From: Hyphomicrobium sp.
GTDB lineage: Bacteria; Pseudomonadota; Alphaproteobacteria; Rhizobiales; Hyphomicrobiaceae
Length of the DNA: 64,000 nt
Assembly: GCF_009026145.1 (NCBI RefSeq)
Contig: NZ_WBUE01000005.1
Location: 62,001-126,000 of the forward strand
Direction: 5' to 3'
Positions 8,158 to 17,820 of this stretch are shown here, piece after piece. The notes beneath the pieces were generated by a model that saw nothing but the letters and a program-made list of their open reading frames with translations, made no database searches and was not told the origin of the DNA. The translations under genes and the position numbers were made by a program. The number at the start of each line of letters is the position of its first letter. Position 1 is the stretch's first letter.

Positions 8158-9141
8158 ATGGCGGATCGACTCGACGACCAAGGATTGGCCACGGTTTTTG
8201 GCGGCTCCGGCTTTGTCGGCCGCTACGCCGTTGCGGCGCTGGCCAAGCAGGGCTGGCGCGTGCGCGCCGCCGTGCGCCGGCCGGATCTCGCCGGCTTCCT
8301 GCAGACCGCCGGTTTTGTCGGGCAAGTGGCCCCGGTACAGGCCAACGTCCGCTTCCCCCAGTCGGTCGAGCGCGCCCTGGCCGGTGCGAAGGTCGTCGTC
8401 AATACCGTCGGTGTGTTGACGAGCGGTGGCAAGCAGACCTTCCGCGCCATCCACGTCGATGCGCCGCGCACCATCGCCAGAGCCGCGCGCCAGGCGGGCG
8501 TGCGGCACCTCGTCCACATCTCGGCTATCGGCGCCGACGCCAAGTCGTCATCGCGCTATGCCCGCTCCAAGGCCGAGGGCGAGGCGGCGGTGCTGGAGGA
8601 GTTTCCGGGCGCCGTCATCATCCGTCCGTCCATCGTGTTTGGCCCCGAGGACGACTTCTTCAATCGGTTCGCTGCCATGGCGCGCATTTCGCCGCTGCTG
8701 CCGCTCATCGGGGGCGGGCGCACGCGCTTTCAGCCGGTGTTCGTCGGCGATCTCGCCGCCGCCATCGCCGCCTGCGCCTCAGGCGCCGGCAAGCCGGGCA
8801 CCATCTACGAGGCGGGTGGCCCCGAGGTGCTGTCGTTCCGGGAGCTGCTCGACCTGACGCAGGAATGGGCGGGCCGCAAGCGCGGGTACCTGCCGCTGCC
8901 CTTCTGGCTCGCCAAGCTGCAGGCGCTCCTGACTTGGCCGCTGCCCAACGCGCTGCGGCCCATCACTTTCGATCAGGTGCGCCTGCTGCAGCACGACAAC
9001 GTCGTCAGTGCCGCCGCCAAGAGCGAAGGGCGCACGCTGGCGGCGCTCGGCGTCACCGCGCCCCACGGTGTTGCCGCCATCGTGCCGACGTACCTGGAGC
9101 GCTTTCGACCGCGTGGGCAATTCGCCCACTACCGCACATAG
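8158..9141 (+). CDS. Complex I NDUFA9-like NAD(P)-binding protein
   Basis: The 327-residue product is an atypical short-chain dehydrogenase of the NDUFA9 family. The N-terminal nucleotide-binding motif is VFGGSGFVGR (about residues 13-22), followed by conserved segments such as HISAIGAD and YARSKAEGE (the YxxxK-like region) and RPSIVFGPEDDFFNRF. In mitochondria NDUFA9 is an accessory subunit of NADH:ubiquinone oxidoreductase that binds NADPH without catalysis; alphaproteobacteria carry a close homologue. I chose the ATG at 8158 because of the strong AGGGGAGGAGGA site just before it. It stands alone, ending at a bidirectional hairpin. The identification is firm; the exact role in bacteria is less clear. 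Confidence 0.9.
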   Translation: MADRLDDQGLATVFGGSGFVGRYAVAALAKQGWRVRAAVRRPDLAGFLQTAGFVGQVAPVQANVRFPQSVERALAGAKVVVNTVGVLTSGGKQTFRAIHVDAPRTIARAARQAGVRHLVHISAIGADAKSSSRYARSKAEGEAAVLEEFPGAVIIRPSIVFGPEDDFFNRFAAMARISPLLPLIGGGRTRFQPVFVGDLAAAIAACASGAGKPGTIYEAGGPEVLSFRELLDLTQEWAGRKRGYLPLPFWLAKLQALLTWPLPNALRPITFDQVRLLQHDNVVSAAAKSEGRTLAALGVTAPHGVAAIVPTYLERFRPRGQFAHYRT

Positions 9142-9165
9142 CCGAAGAGAGAAGAGGAAACGATA

Positions 9166-9193
9166 AAGGCTCCGGCGTGCGTGCCGGAGCCTT
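9166..9193. terminator. Bidirectional hairpin between convergent genes
   Basis: AAGGCTCCGGC and GCCGGAGCCTT form an 11-base perfect stem with a six-base loop, located between the convergent ends of the NDUFA9-like gene and the DUF1150 gene. The T runs are short on both sides, but position and stem strength suit a terminator used from both directions. Confidence 0.65.
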
Positions 9194-9239
9194 CGACTGG
9201 GTTGACACTGATGGGCGCCAGAAGTGCGGCGCCATGCAC

Positions 9240-9509
9240 TCAGTGGACGCTGGCGATCTCCAGGTCATCGTCGATCGCATGCCCGATCGCCGCCTGGCGG
9301 GTGTCAGTCAGCGCCAAGGGCGTGCCATCGGCAGCATGCAGCGAGAACAGGTTGATGCCCTTGGGCAGCCCTTCTATGGCCGGAAACATGCGGCTCGCTT
9401 CGTCTGCGGTAAGCGTCTTGATGTAGGCGACAACGCCCCCGCCGAGTGTGGCGAGCTCATGCTCGGTCATCACATGCCGCGCATGCAAGGTCTTGTCGGC
9501 TTCGGTCAT
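9240..9509 (-). CDS. DUF1150 family protein
   Basis: The 89-residue protein matches the DUF1150 family: an N-terminal LATLGGGVVAYIK segment and the C-terminal LFSLHAADGTPLALTD signature. Function is unknown, but the family is found almost only in alphaproteobacteria and typically follows an Hsp20 gene, as here. I chose the ATG at 9509 because GAAGGAGT lies seven bases before it. It is probably co-transcribed with the Hsp20 gene 132 bases upstream. Confidence 0.85.
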   Translation of the reverse strand: MTEADKTLHARHVMTEHELATLGGGVVAYIKTLTADEASRMFPAIEGLPKGINLFSLHAADGTPLALTDTRQAAIGHAIDDDLEIASVH

Positions 9510-9641
9510 GACGCAACTCCTTCTGCAAGCCGGGCCTGGCGCACCGCCAACCGAATCTGGCGATGAGCGTGTCGGCATCCCGGATCTGCGCCCACCGCAG
9601 AAACGCGCGATGTGGCTGTCTCGATGCAACGCTGACGCATG

Positions 9642-10070
9642 TTATTTTCTGCCGCTGATCTCGATCGTCCGCACCAGGCGCTCAGGCTCCAGACGCTTCA
9701 GGTCGATAGCGAGCAGTCCATCGGACAAGTCAGCAGACCTTACCTCGATTCCCTCCGCCAGCACGAATGTGCGGGTAAATTGTCGCGCTGCAATGCCGCG
9801 ATAGAGGTAGTTGCGCGACTTCTCCTCGGTCTGCTTGCCGCGCACGATCAGCTGGCTGTCAGCAAGTGTGATCTCGAGTTGATCGCGCGTGAACCCGGCT
9901 ACCGCCAGCGTGATGCGCAGCGTCTCGCCCTCGCCGTTGACCGCCTCGAGACGCTCGATGTTGTAGGGGGGATACCCGTCGCTCGAGCCCTTGTTCGCTC
10001 GCTCGATAAGGCGCTCGATCTCCTCAAATCCCAACAACAGGGGGTTCGAGAGCAGGGAAATCCGCGACAT
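9642..10070 (-). CDS. Hsp20 family small heat shock protein
   Basis: The 142-residue protein is a small heat shock protein, an ATP-independent holdase that keeps unfolding proteins soluble in the cytoplasm. After a short N-terminal arm, residues about 35-125 form the alpha-crystallin domain (PPYNIERL, LRITLAVAGFTRDQLEITL, RGIAARQFTRTFVLAEGIEV), ending with the conserved GLLAIDL segment and a short C-terminal extension. The length is normal for the class. A good ribosome binding site (GAAGGA) precedes the ATG. It is divergent from the M16 peptidase genes and in tandem with DUF1150. I saw no clear heat-shock sigma-32 promoter by eye. Confidence 0.93.
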   Translation of the reverse strand: MSRISLLSNPLLLGFEEIERLIERANKGSSDGYPPYNIERLEAVNGEGETLRITLAVAGFTRDQLEITLADSQLIVRGKQTEEKSRNYLYRGIAARQFTRTFVLAEGIEVRSADLSDGLLAIDLKRLEPERLVRTIEISGRK

Positions 10071-10396
10071 CGTCCGAAAGTCCTTCCTAAGCGACCTTCA
10101 ACCAGATACGCCGTCAGAGCCTCTTAACCTTGGCCTCCGCGGTCCAGCCTCGCCAGTCGAGCGCTGGAATTTGCGCAAGAACATATGGGCGACGAATGCA
10201 ACCCGTTCAAGCGCTCCTAGTCCAACCCAGAGCCGTCCGGAGCGCCCCGGAAAGGGTGTCGGCAGATGAACACGATGTCATTTGACAAGGGGGTGGCGAA
10301 CCCGAAGATGACGGGAAACGCGACTGTTTCGCCGAGCCGACTGCGAGTGCGGTTCTCCTCCGTTCACGCCTCCGGGATCCAATCGGGGTTTATTCG
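10071..10396. other. 326-base divergent promoter region (Hsp20 / M16 operon)
   Basis: No gene is seen. The region separates the minus-strand Hsp20 gene from the plus-strand M16 peptidase operon and must hold both promoters. I could not pick out convincing promoter elements or an operator by eye. Confidence 0.5.
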
Positions 10397-11797
10397 ATGC
10401 TCAAGCTCGGCGTCAGCCGTCCGGCAATCCTAGCAATGGCCTTGTTCATGCTCGCTTTCGCACAGAAGACCGCCTCCGCCGAGCCGCGCGCCACCGAGTT
10501 CAAGCTGTCGAACGGGATGGACGTCGTGGTGATCCCGGATCACCGTGCTCCCGTCGTCACGCATATGGTGTGGTACAAGGTGGGGGCGGCCGACGAGCCG
10601 AAAGGCGTCTCCGGCATCGCCCACTTCCTCGAGCACTTGATGTTCAAGTCGACGGACAAGATCGCCGTCGGCGACTTTTCCAAAATCATCTCCAAGCTCG
10701 GCGGTCAGGACAACGCGTTCACCGGACAGGACGTCACGGCCTACCATCAGCGCATCGCCAAGGACCAACTGCGCACCTTGATGGAGATGGAAGCCGACCG
10801 CATGACGCACCTGCGCCTCACCAACGAGGAGGTCGCCACGGAGCGGCAGGTCATCATCGAGGAGCGCCGCTCGCGCATCGACAACAATCCCGGCGCTCGG
10901 CTCGACGAGCAGATGAACGCTGCCCTTTATCTTTCGCACCCCTATGGCGTGCCGGTCATCGGCTGGGCGCACGAGATGGCCCGACTGTCGCGCGAGGACG
11001 CCATGCGCTTCTACAAGCGCTATTATGCGCCCAACAACGCCATCCTCGTCGTCGCCGGCGATGTGACGCCGGAAGAGGTGAAGCGGCTCGCCGAAGAGAC
11101 GTACGGCAAGCTGCCGGCCAACCCGGAGGTCGACGGGCGCACGCGTCCACAGGAGCCGCCGCACATCGCCGCGCGCCGCCTGACGCTCAAGGACCCGCGC
11201 GCCGGCAATGCCTCGTTCCACCGCTACTACGTCGTGCCGAGCTACGTGTCAGCGAAGCCGGGCGAGGCCGAAGCCCTCGATCTGCTCATGAAGATTCTCG
11301 CCGACGGCTCGACCAGCCGCCTCTACCGCAAGCTGGTCGTCGAGGACAAAGTCGCGGCTACCACCGGCGGCGACTACTCGGGCTATAGCCTCGACAGCGG
11401 CGCCATCTCGCTCTACGCGGTGGCGAACAACGGCAACCTCGATGCCGTCGAAGCCGACGTCGACAAGGTGCTCGATGAGATCCGCAAGGAGGGCGTCACG
11501 CAGCTCGAGCTGGAGCGGGCCAAGAAGTCGCTGCTGGCCGACTACATCTACGACAGCGATAATCAGGCCAATCTGGCCCGCCGCTACGGCTGGGCGGTCG
11601 CCATCGGCCGCAGCATCGCGCAGGTCGAAAGCTGGCCGGCGGCCATCTCCGAGGTCACGATCGATGACATCAAGAACGCTGCCGACACCTATCTCGATGC
11701 GCGCCGCTCGGTGACGGGCTGGCTACTCCCCGAGCCAGACGACGGCAAGGGGGCCGGCGAGCGCGTCGAGCAACCCGTCACGCATACGCGCTCCTGA
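10397..11797 (+). CDS. M16 family zinc metallopeptidase (catalytic subunit)
   Basis: This 466-residue exported protein is an M16 (pitrilysin/processing peptidase-like) peptidase. A signal peptide covers the first 28 residues or so, ending near TASAEP. The zinc-binding inverted motif HxxEH appears as HFLEH at residues 76-80, with the third ligand expected in NEEVATERQVIIEE about 75 residues later. The inactive second domain contains the usual R/Y pair region (DGSTSRLYRKLV). It overlaps the next M16 gene by one base (TGATG), so the two are translationally coupled and probably form a heterodimer like the mitochondrial processing peptidase, acting in the periplasm on unfolded or peptide substrates. 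Confidence 0.92.
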   Translation: MLKLGVSRPAILAMALFMLAFAQKTASAEPRATEFKLSNGMDVVVIPDHRAPVVTHMVWYKVGAADEPKGVSGIAHFLEHLMFKSTDKIAVGDFSKIISKLGGQDNAFTGQDVTAYHQRIAKDQLRTLMEMEADRMTHLRLTNEEVATERQVIIEERRSRIDNNPGARLDEQMNAALYLSHPYGVPVIGWAHEMARLSREDAMRFYKRYYAPNNAILVVAGDVTPEEVKRLAEETYGKLPANPEVDGRTRPQEPPHIAARRLTLKDPRAGNASFHRYYVVPSYVSAKPGEAEALDLLMKILADGSTSRLYRKLVVEDKVAATTGGDYSGYSLDSGAISLYAVANNGNLDAVEADVDKVLDEIRKEGVTQLELERAKKSLLADYIYDSDNQANLARRYGWAVAIGRSIAQVESWPAAISEVTIDDIKNAADTYLDARRSVTGWLLPEPDDGKGAGERVEQPVTHTRS

Positions 11798-13203
11798 TGT
11801 CCAGCATGCCAAGAGGCCATGATATGGTCGCAGCCCGTCCCCTGCGCTCAACGACCATCCACGCCGCATCCCGGTTCAGATTCGCTGCCTCGCTTGCCGG
11901 CCTCGTCGCCGCTTTCATCTTCACCTTCAGCTTGCCCGCAAACGCCATGAAAATCCAAACCGTGAAGAGCCCCGGCGGCATCGAGGCCTGGCTGGTCGAG
12001 GAGCACGCGGTGCCGATGATGGCCATGCGCTTCGCCTTCGAGGGCGGCAGCTCGCAGGATCCGGTCGACAAAGAGGGCCTTGCCAACTTCGTCACCGCCA
12101 TGCTCGACGAGGGCGCCGGCGATCTGACTTCACGGGAGTTCCAGGAACGCATGGAGGATCTTTCCATGCGCATGAACTACGAAGAGGCGAAGGACGCCTT
12201 CTACGGCAACTTCGAGACGCTGACCGAGAACCGCGACGAGGCAGCGAAGCTCCTGAAGCTCGCGCTTACCAAGCCGCGTTTCGACGCCGATGCCGTCGAG
12301 CGTATCCGCCAGCAGCTTCTCGCCTCGCTCGCCTACGCCGCGCGCGATCCCGACAAGGTGGCGCAAAAAGAATGGTATGCCGTCGCCTTCGCCGGCCATC
12401 CCTATGCGCGCCCCGCCAACGGCACCGAGGCGACGGTGGGCAAGGTTACGGGCGCCGACCTCGAGAGCTACCGCAAGCGCGTGTTCGCCAAGGACACGCT
12501 CAAGGTCGTGGCGGTTGGCGACATCACGCCGGAGCAGCTCGGCAAGCTACTCGACGAGGTATTCGGCGATCTGCCGGCCAAGGCCGAGCTGATGCCTGTT
12601 GCGAAGACCAATCCCGTCGCTGGCGGGCGCCAGACAGTCGTCGACATGAACGTGCCGCAATCGGTCGCGGTGTTTGGGCTCGGTGCCATGCCGCGCAAGG
12701 ACCCCGACTTCATGGCCGCGTTCGTGCTCAACCAGATTCTCGGCGGCGGCGGCTTCGCCTCCAAGTTGATGGAGGAGGTACGCGAAAAGCGCGGCCTCGC
12801 CTACTCGGTCTATACCTACGTCTACCCGTATCAGCACGCCTCGATCTTCTCGGGCGGCGTTGCCACGCGCAACGACATGATGGGCCAGTCGCTGGACATC
12901 ATCCGCCAAGAGCTGAAGAAGATGGCCGACGGCGTAGTCAGCCAGGCCGATCTCGACAATGCCAAGAGCTACCTGATCGGCTCCTATCCGTTGCGCTTCG
13001 ATACCAACGCCAAGATCGCCTCGCAGCTTCTGGGGCTGCGCATGGACGGCTTCGGGCCCGAGTACGTCGACAACCGCAATGCGATGATCGCAGCGGTGAC
13101 GCTCGATGATCTGAAGCGCGTCGCCAGACGGCTGCTCGATACGCAGAACCTTATCGTCACCATCGTCGGCAAGCCGACGCTGCAGCAGGCGAAGAAGGGC
13201 TAG
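11797..13203 (+). CDS. M16 family protein, non-catalytic partner
   Basis: The 468-residue product has the same two-domain M16 fold as the gene before it but lacks the HxxEH motif: the matching position reads GGSSQDPVDKEGLANFV. It has a longer N-terminal arm before a signal-like segment that ends near LPANAMK. The C-terminal domain keeps the conserved GGGGFASKLMEEVREKRGL stretch with the Arg/Tyr region that lines the cavity. By analogy with other tandem M16 pairs it should be the substrate-gripping, catalytically silent subunit. The start overlaps the stop of the upstream gene. An internal ATG at 11824 is an alternative start. Confidence 0.9.
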   Translation: MSSMPRGHDMVAARPLRSTTIHAASRFRFAASLAGLVAAFIFTFSLPANAMKIQTVKSPGGIEAWLVEEHAVPMMAMRFAFEGGSSQDPVDKEGLANFVTAMLDEGAGDLTSREFQERMEDLSMRMNYEEAKDAFYGNFETLTENRDEAAKLLKLALTKPRFDADAVERIRQQLLASLAYAARDPDKVAQKEWYAVAFAGHPYARPANGTEATVGKVTGADLESYRKRVFAKDTLKVVAVGDITPEQLGKLLDEVFGDLPAKAELMPVAKTNPVAGGRQTVVDMNVPQSVAVFGLGAMPRKDPDFMAAFVLNQILGGGGFASKLMEEVREKRGLAYSVYTYVYPYQHASIFSGGVATRNDMMGQSLDIIRQELKKMADGVVSQADLDNAKSYLIGSYPLRFDTNAKIASQLLGLRMDGFGPEYVDNRNAMIAAVTLDDLKRVARRLLDTQNLIVTIVGKPTLQQAKKG

Positions 13204-13336
13204 GATTGCTCCCTGCGCGACACGAGGGGAGGGAAGCTTTGCATGCGGCCCTTGCCCCACGAGCTGACGGCCGCGCCTAGGGCGCGGGGCCCCTTGGGCC
13301 TCTGCCGCTCCGCGGCCAAGAGCGCTTCGCCGCGCC

Positions 13337-13873
13337 TTACCGGTTTGACTTCTTGGCCCGTTCGATGGCCTCGGTGATGAGCCGCCGCGCCTCGCCCGAG
13401 TCGCCCCAGTGGTCGATCTTCGCCCATTTGCCGGGCTCGAGATCCTTGTAGTGCCCGAAGAAGTGCTCGATTTGCTGCACGGTGATCTGCGGCAGATCGG
13501 AGTAGTTCGCCACCTTGTCGTAGCGCATCGTTATCTTGCTGCTCGGCACGGCGATGATCTTCTCGTCGCCGCCTCCCTCGTCTTGCATGGCGAGCACGCC
13601 GACCGGGCGGCAGTTGATGATCGCTCCGGGGACGATGGCGCGCGTGTTGCAGACGAGGACGTCGATCGGGTCGCCGTCGGGCGACAGCGTGTGTGGGACG
13701 AAGCCGTAGTTGCCCGGGTAGCGCATCGGCGTATACAGGAAGCGGTCGACGACCAGCGTGCCCGAGGCCTTGTCCAATTCGTACTTGATGGGCTCGCCGC
13801 CCACGGGGACCTCGATCACCACATTGATGTCGAGGGGAGGGTTGACGCCGATCGCAATAGCATCGAGCCGCAT
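13337..13873 (-). CDS. ppa: Inorganic pyrophosphatase
   Basis: The 178-residue enzyme is a family I soluble pyrophosphatase, which hydrolyses the pyrophosphate made in biosynthesis to two phosphates with Mg2+ in the cytoplasm. Diagnostic segments are [36 protein letters not shown] and the metal-binding DGDPIDVLV signature, plus [15 protein letters not shown] near the C-terminus. Length is normal. I chose the ATG at 13873 (MRLDAI...) because it gives the standard N-terminus and has GGAGA just before it. It stands alone, convergent with the M16 operon and divergent from mutL. Confidence 0.97.
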   Translation of the reverse strand: MRLDAIAIGVNPPLDINVVIEVPVGGEPIKYELDKASGTLVVDRFLYTPMRYPGNYGFVPHTLSPDGDPIDVLVCNTRAIVPGAIINCRPVGVLAMQDEGGGDEKIIAVPSSKITMRYDKVANYSDLPQITVQQIEHFFGHYKDLEPGKWAKIDHWGDSGEARRLITEAIERAKKSNR

Positions 13874-14112
13874 ACGTTCTCCACGATGTTTCTGGACTGC
13901 CGGGGGCAGCCCGCGCCCAGAGATGGACGAACTTGGCGCCGTTGGATAGCGGCGCGTGCGTCGCATGGCGGGCGAAGCCCGCGGCTTTGGCGCCGCTCGA
14001 CGCAGTCTTTCGTCCAAGATAGCGCGAAAAGGCGGGGATCGCGGCCGGCGGCGGCTCAACCGAGGCGAATCGCAGGCTACGCTAGCCTGCTGTGCCCGCA
14101 GGGGGGACGAGA

Positions 14113-15903
14113 ATGGCGATCCGCCAGCTTTCGCCGGAGACCATTAACCGCATCGCGGCCGGCGAGGTGGTCGAGCGACCGGCCAGCGTCGTCAAGGAGC
14201 TGGTCGAGAACGCCCTCGATGCCGGCGCCAATGAGATCGAAGTGGTCACCGCCTCCGGCGGCCTTTCCCTCATTCGCGTCACCGACGACGGCTGCGGTAT
14301 GCCGCCCGAGGATCTCGTGCTGGCGGTCGAGCGCCACGCGACCTCGAAGCTTTCCGAGGAGGACTTGTTCTGCATCCGCACTCTCGGCTTTCGCGGCGAG
14401 GCGCTGCCTTCCATAGGCTCGATCGCGCGGCTCACCATCCTGTCGCGCGCGAAGGGGGCCGCCGAAGCCTTCGCGCTCGGCATGGATCGCGGGACCAAGA
14501 GCGCGCTGAAGCCCGCGGCGGGCAATGAAGGCACCTGCGTCGAGGTGCGCGATCTCTTCTCCAGCGTGCCGGCACGCCTGAAGTTCCTCAAGTCGGAGCG
14601 GGCCGAGAACCAGGCCGTATCCGAGGTCGTGAAGCGCCTTGCCATGGCACACCCCGAGGTCGGCTTCACGCTGACGACGGGGGAGCGAACCGGGCTGCGC
14701 TATCCGCGCGAGACCACCGGCTCCGAAGGCCTGCTGCAGCGCTTGGGGCGCATCATGGGCCGCGAGTTCATGGATGACGCGGTTCCCATATCGGGCGTGC
14801 GCGAGAACGCTTCGGTTGCTGGCTTCGCGGGTCTGCCTACGCTGCATCGGCCCGACGCGGCGCAGCAGTTCCTGTTCGTCAACGGGCGCCCGGTGAAGGA
14901 CAAGCTGCTCATCGGAGCCGTGCGCGGCGCCTATGGCGACCTCATGCCGCGCGGGCGCCATCCGCTGCTGGCGCTGTTCCTGTCGCTGCCGCCTGAGGAG
15001 GTCGACGTCAACGTGCACCCGGCGAAGGTGGAGGTGCGCTTCCGCGATGCGGGCGGCGTGCGCTCGCTGATCGTCAATGCACTGCGGGCCGCATTGCTCG
15101 CGGAGGGGCACCGCGCGACGGCTGCCAACGGTACGTCGGCGCTGCAGGAACTGCGGCCCAACGTCATCCCGTTCGGCCGCCCGCGCAACGAGATCTACGC
15201 CCCGCCGCGTAGCTCCACTGCCTCCGGCCTCGCCGAGGCGATGCAGGCCCCGCTCGCCGTCTTGGATGCACCGAGTGCGGACGCGCGCGCCTTCATCGCG
15301 CCGGTGGCTGATGAGTTTCAGGACCGCCCGCTCGGCGCCGCGCGCGCCCAGCTGCACGAGAACTACATCGTGGCGCAGACGCGCGACGGCGTGGTCATCG
15401 TCGATCAGCACGCCGCGCACGAGCGCCTCGTCTACGAGCGCCTTAAAGCGATGCTGAGCGATGGCGGCATTTCCAGGCAGGGTCTGCTCGTGCCGGTGGT
15501 CGTCAACCTCGATGACGACGAGGTAACGGCGCTTACCGAGAAGGCGGAAGAGCTGATGCAGCTCGGTCTGGCGCTCGAGCGGTTCGGCGCCGGCGCCGTC
15601 ATCGTGCGGCAGGTGCCGGCGCTGCTGGGCGACGGAGACGTGGTTGGCCTCGTCAAGGATCTCGCCGCCGACATTGTGCGCGAAGGGGTCAGCAGCGCCC
15701 TGAAGGACCGGCTGTTGTCGGTGTGTGCGACGATCGCCTGTCATGGCAGCGTGCGCTCGGGACGCCGTCTGACGCCGGAGGAGATGAATGCCCTGTTGCG
15801 CGACATGGAGGCGACGCCCTACTCGGGCCAGTGCAACCACGGCCGCCCGACGTACGTCGAGTTGAAGCTTGCCGACATCGAGAAGCTGTTCGGCCGCCGC
15901 TGA
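14113..15903 (+). CDS. mutL: DNA mismatch repair protein MutL (endonuclease type)
   Basis: The 596-residue protein couples mismatch recognition by MutS to strand incision. The N-terminal GHKL ATPase has [17 protein letters not shown] and [11 protein letters not shown]; residues about 215-330 form the transducer domain. The C-terminal domain carries the metal-binding endonuclease motif [12 protein letters not shown] starting at about residue 431, together with ACHGSVR and CNHGRP, so this MutL nicks DNA itself, as expected in bacteria without MutH. The CNHGRP motif has Asn where Pro is common. I chose the ATG at 14113 because of the GGGGGA site before it and the standard [12 protein letters not shown] start. 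Confidence 0.97.
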   Translation: MAIRQLSPETINRIAAGEVVERPASVVKELVENALDAGANEIEVVTASGGLSLIRVTDDGCGMPPEDLVLAVERHATSKLSEEDLFCIRTLGFRGEALPSIGSIARLTILSRAKGAAEAFALGMDRGTKSALKPAAGNEGTCVEVRDLFSSVPARLKFLKSERAENQAVSEVVKRLAMAHPEVGFTLTTGERTGLRYPRETTGSEGLLQRLGRIMGREFMDDAVPISGVRENASVAGFAGLPTLHRPDAAQQFLFVNGRPVKDKLLIGAVRGAYGDLMPRGRHPLLALFLSLPPEEVDVNVHPAKVEVRFRDAGGVRSLIVNALRAALLAEGHRATAANGTSALQELRPNVIPFGRPRNEIYAPPRSSTASGLAEAMQAPLAVLDAPSADARAFIAPVADEFQDRPLGAARAQLHENYIVAQTRDGVVIVDQHAAHERLVYERLKAMLSDGGISRQGLLVPVVVNLDDDEVTALTEKAEELMQLGLALERFGAGAVIVRQVPALLGDGDVVGLVKDLAADIVREGVSSALKDRLLSVCATIACHGSVRSGRRLTPEEMNALLRDMEATPYSGQCNHGRPTYVELKLADIEKLFGRR

Positions 15904-15933
15904 CTGCGGGCGGCCGGAGTCGAGAGAATATCC

Positions 15934-16521
15934 TCAGCCCTTCTGGAGGATGAGCGTCAGGCCGCGCAGCGAGCTGTTGAAGAACTGGATCTCGACGATC
16001 TGCCGGTCGTTCATGACGATGACGTCCATGTTGGCCGTCAGGTCGCCGCCGCGCACGACGATGCGGAAGCCGCGCTGCGTTACCTCGCCGGTCATGTCGC
16101 CGCCGAGATTGTAGACCAGCTCGTTCCAGGTGCCGCTGAGCCTGCCTTCCTTGGCGAGGACGTTGCTCTTCACCTCGACCTTCCCGCCGGCCGAGGCGCA
16201 GCGGATGTTCTGCTTCAGCTCATCGCCGGTGCCGTTGACGAAGTAGGTGGCACGGCACTTCACCGCTTCCGTCTTCCCTTCGGTCATGCCGATGCGGCCT
16301 TCGCCCACCCAGCGACCGGGCAGCTCCTTGAATGGCGCCTCTTTCTGTACGGGCGCCGGGCGCGGAGCCTCGCTCGTGCTGTCCTCGGTGCCCGCGTCGG
16401 CGCCAGCGTCGATTTCAACCGCCTCGTCCTCGACGGGAGCACCGGGCTCCTCCTGGGCGAAGGCCGGGCCGGCGGCGAATAGGCAGAGCAGGAGGGCTAA
16501 GGCGAGGTGCGCTGGCTTCAT
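15934..16521 (-). CDS. Exported protein of unknown function
   Basis: The 195-residue product has a clear signal peptide (residues 1-22, cleavage after AFA), then an acidic, Pro/Ala-rich linker to about residue 60, then a compact beta-rich domain (about 65-195) with two cysteines. The C-terminal domain starts with GRWVGEGRIGM and contains alternating hydrophobic strands, like a small lipocalin- or calycin-type barrel, but I do not recognise a named family. It should be periplasmic. It is convergent with mutL and stands alone. Confidence 0.75.
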   Translation of the reverse strand: MKPAHLALALLLCLFAAGPAFAQEEPGAPVEDEAVEIDAGADAGTEDSTSEAPRPAPVQKEAPFKELPGRWVGEGRIGMTEGKTEAVKCRATYFVNGTGDELKQNIRCASAGGKVEVKSNVLAKEGRLSGTWNELVYNLGGDMTGEVTQRGFRIVVRGGDLTANMDVIVMNDRQIVEIQFFNSSLRGLTLILQKG

Positions 16522-16708
16522 ATCGGACCGTGCGTGGATGCAACGCGGCCCCGGTGCCGGTGCCGACTGATTCGAGCGGAATGTCGTTGTGATTGCGCAG
16601 GTTTCCTAGTGCGGCGCGGCCACAGGCAGCAATTGAAGCGTGTCAAGATTGCTATCGTGATGTCGCACGGTGGAGACTTGCCACGCCCTTCGCCGGGTCC
16701 TCGCCGGT

Positions 16709-17116
16709 TCAGGGCCCCCCGGCCGCGATCATCGCCTCCGGCCCGCGCGGCGGGGGCCCCAAGCGATCCAATTCGTCGAACTCGGCGTCGGTGAACACGC
16801 GCGAGCGGGTCAGGAAGCGCAGCCCCTCCGGCGCCTCTAGCGAGAAGCCGGCGCCGCGCCCCGGCACCGCGTCGATGATGAGGTGGGTGTGCTGCCAGTA
16901 CTCGAATTGCGGGCCCGAGATATAGACCGGGCAGCCGGCGATGTCGCCGAGATACACATCCCGCTCGCCAATGCGGAATTCGCCGCGCGGGTAGCACATC
17001 GGCGCGCTGCCATCGCAGCAGCCGCCCGATTGATGGAACAACAAGGGCCCGTGCTGAGCGACGAGCTTCTCGATCAGTGCCGTGGCTGCCGGCGTCACCG
17101 TGACCCGCTCGACCAT
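16709..17116 (-). CDS. DUF779 family protein
   Basis: The 135-residue protein belongs to the DUF779 family: HQSGGCCDGSAPMC, the GCPVYISGPQFEYW segment and TRSRVFTDAEFDEL are typical. The cysteine-rich GGCCDG region suggests metal binding. Family members usually neighbour acetaldehyde/aldehyde dehydrogenase genes, and here the gene is third in a row with an aldehyde dehydrogenase. Three start codons lie in tandem (GTG, ATG, ATG); the last ATG is five bases after an AGGAGG and is preferred. Function is unknown. Confidence 0.88.
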   Translation of the reverse strand: MVERVTVTPAATALIEKLVAQHGPLLFHQSGGCCDGSAPMCYPRGEFRIGERDVYLGDIAGCPVYISGPQFEYWQHTHLIIDAVPGRGAGFSLEAPEGLRFLTRSRVFTDAEFDELDRLGPPPRGPEAMIAAGGP

Positions 17117-17135
17117 CATCACCTCCTGCTTCTGC

Positions 17136-17738
17136 CTAGGTCGGGATCTTCTCGGCGGATGGTACCACGATGGCGAATATATCCGACAAGGCGGTCAGCG
17201 CGCCGTCATGCAGCGTCTGGGCGGTAATGACGCCGCCCGCCGGGTTCTCCAGCGCACGCGTCGCCGTGGCGTTGCCGACGACGGTCGCCCGGTAGCCGCG
17301 GTTGAACGCCGCCCGGGCCGTCGAGTTCACGCACACGTGCGTCATGAAGCCGGCGAGCACCAGATCGGTGAGGCCGAGCTTCTTCAGCTCGACATCGAGG
17401 TTCGTCTGCTCGAATGAGCTGGGATAAGCCTTGGTGATGACCGTCTCGCCCGGCGCCGGCGTGACGACGTCGGCAATCGCACCGATGGGCACGCGCACGT
17501 CGTAGGGCGTGCCCGGGCCCGCATCGTGCTGGATGTGGATCACCGTCGCGCCAGCATCGCGCGCGCGCTGCAACAGCTTGGCGCATTCATCGAGCGCCGG
17601 CTCGATACCTTCGAGCTGCATGATGCCCTCGCGGTAGGTGTTCTGGCAGTCGATGAGCACCAAAGCCGACCTCGACAGCGGTGCCGGCGTATCGGGTAGG
17701 GCGAGGAGCGAGCGGAGCGTGGGCCGTGCGTCGGTCAT
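17136..17738 (-). CDS. Isochorismatase family cysteine hydrolase
   Basis: This 200-residue cytoplasmic hydrolase has the isochorismatase fold. The catalytic triad is visible as Asp30 (VLIDCQN), Lys103 (ITKAYPSSF) and Cys136 (FMTHVCVNST). Such proteins split C-N or C-O bonds in small molecules such as nicotinamide or other amides; the substrate cannot be read from the sequence. It lies between the aldehyde dehydrogenase (82 bases upstream) and the DUF779 gene (19 bases downstream) on the same strand, so they probably form an operon, with a hairpin between the first two genes lowering expression of the distal pair. Confidence 0.9.
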   Translation of the reverse strand: MTDARPTLRSLLALPDTPAPLSRSALVLIDCQNTYREGIMQLEGIEPALDECAKLLQRARDAGATVIHIQHDAGPGTPYDVRVPIGAIADVVTPAPGETVITKAYPSSFEQTNLDVELKKLGLTDLVLAGFMTHVCVNSTARAAFNRGYRATVVGNATATRALENPAGGVITAQTLHDGALTALSDIFAIVVPSAEKIPT

Positions 17739-17759
17739 GCCATGGTCCTAATGTTAGAA

Positions 17760-17786
17760 CAGCGCGGCCTTGGGCGGGCCGCGCTG
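17760..17786 (-). terminator. Hairpin between aldehyde dehydrogenase and isochorismatase-like genes
   Basis: A 10-base perfect stem (CAGCGCGGCC / GGCCGCGCTG) with a seven-base loop lies in the gap after the aldehyde dehydrogenase. On the minus strand it is followed by TTCTAACATT, a weak T-rich tail. It could be a partial terminator or a 3'-end stabiliser. Confidence 0.45.
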
Positions 17787-17820
17787 CTTGAAGAGTCCGG
17801 TTCGGCCTTGCGGCTTGGGC

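Noticed and set aside
14077-15840. Long open frame on the strand opposite mutL
   Set aside because: It is a mirror of the high-GC mutL gene, has no recognisable domain, and mutL itself is certain.
17760-17786. CRISPR or repeat array signals anywhere in the window
   Set aside because: Only isolated hairpins and pairs of repeats are present; no regularly spaced repeats with spacers were seen.
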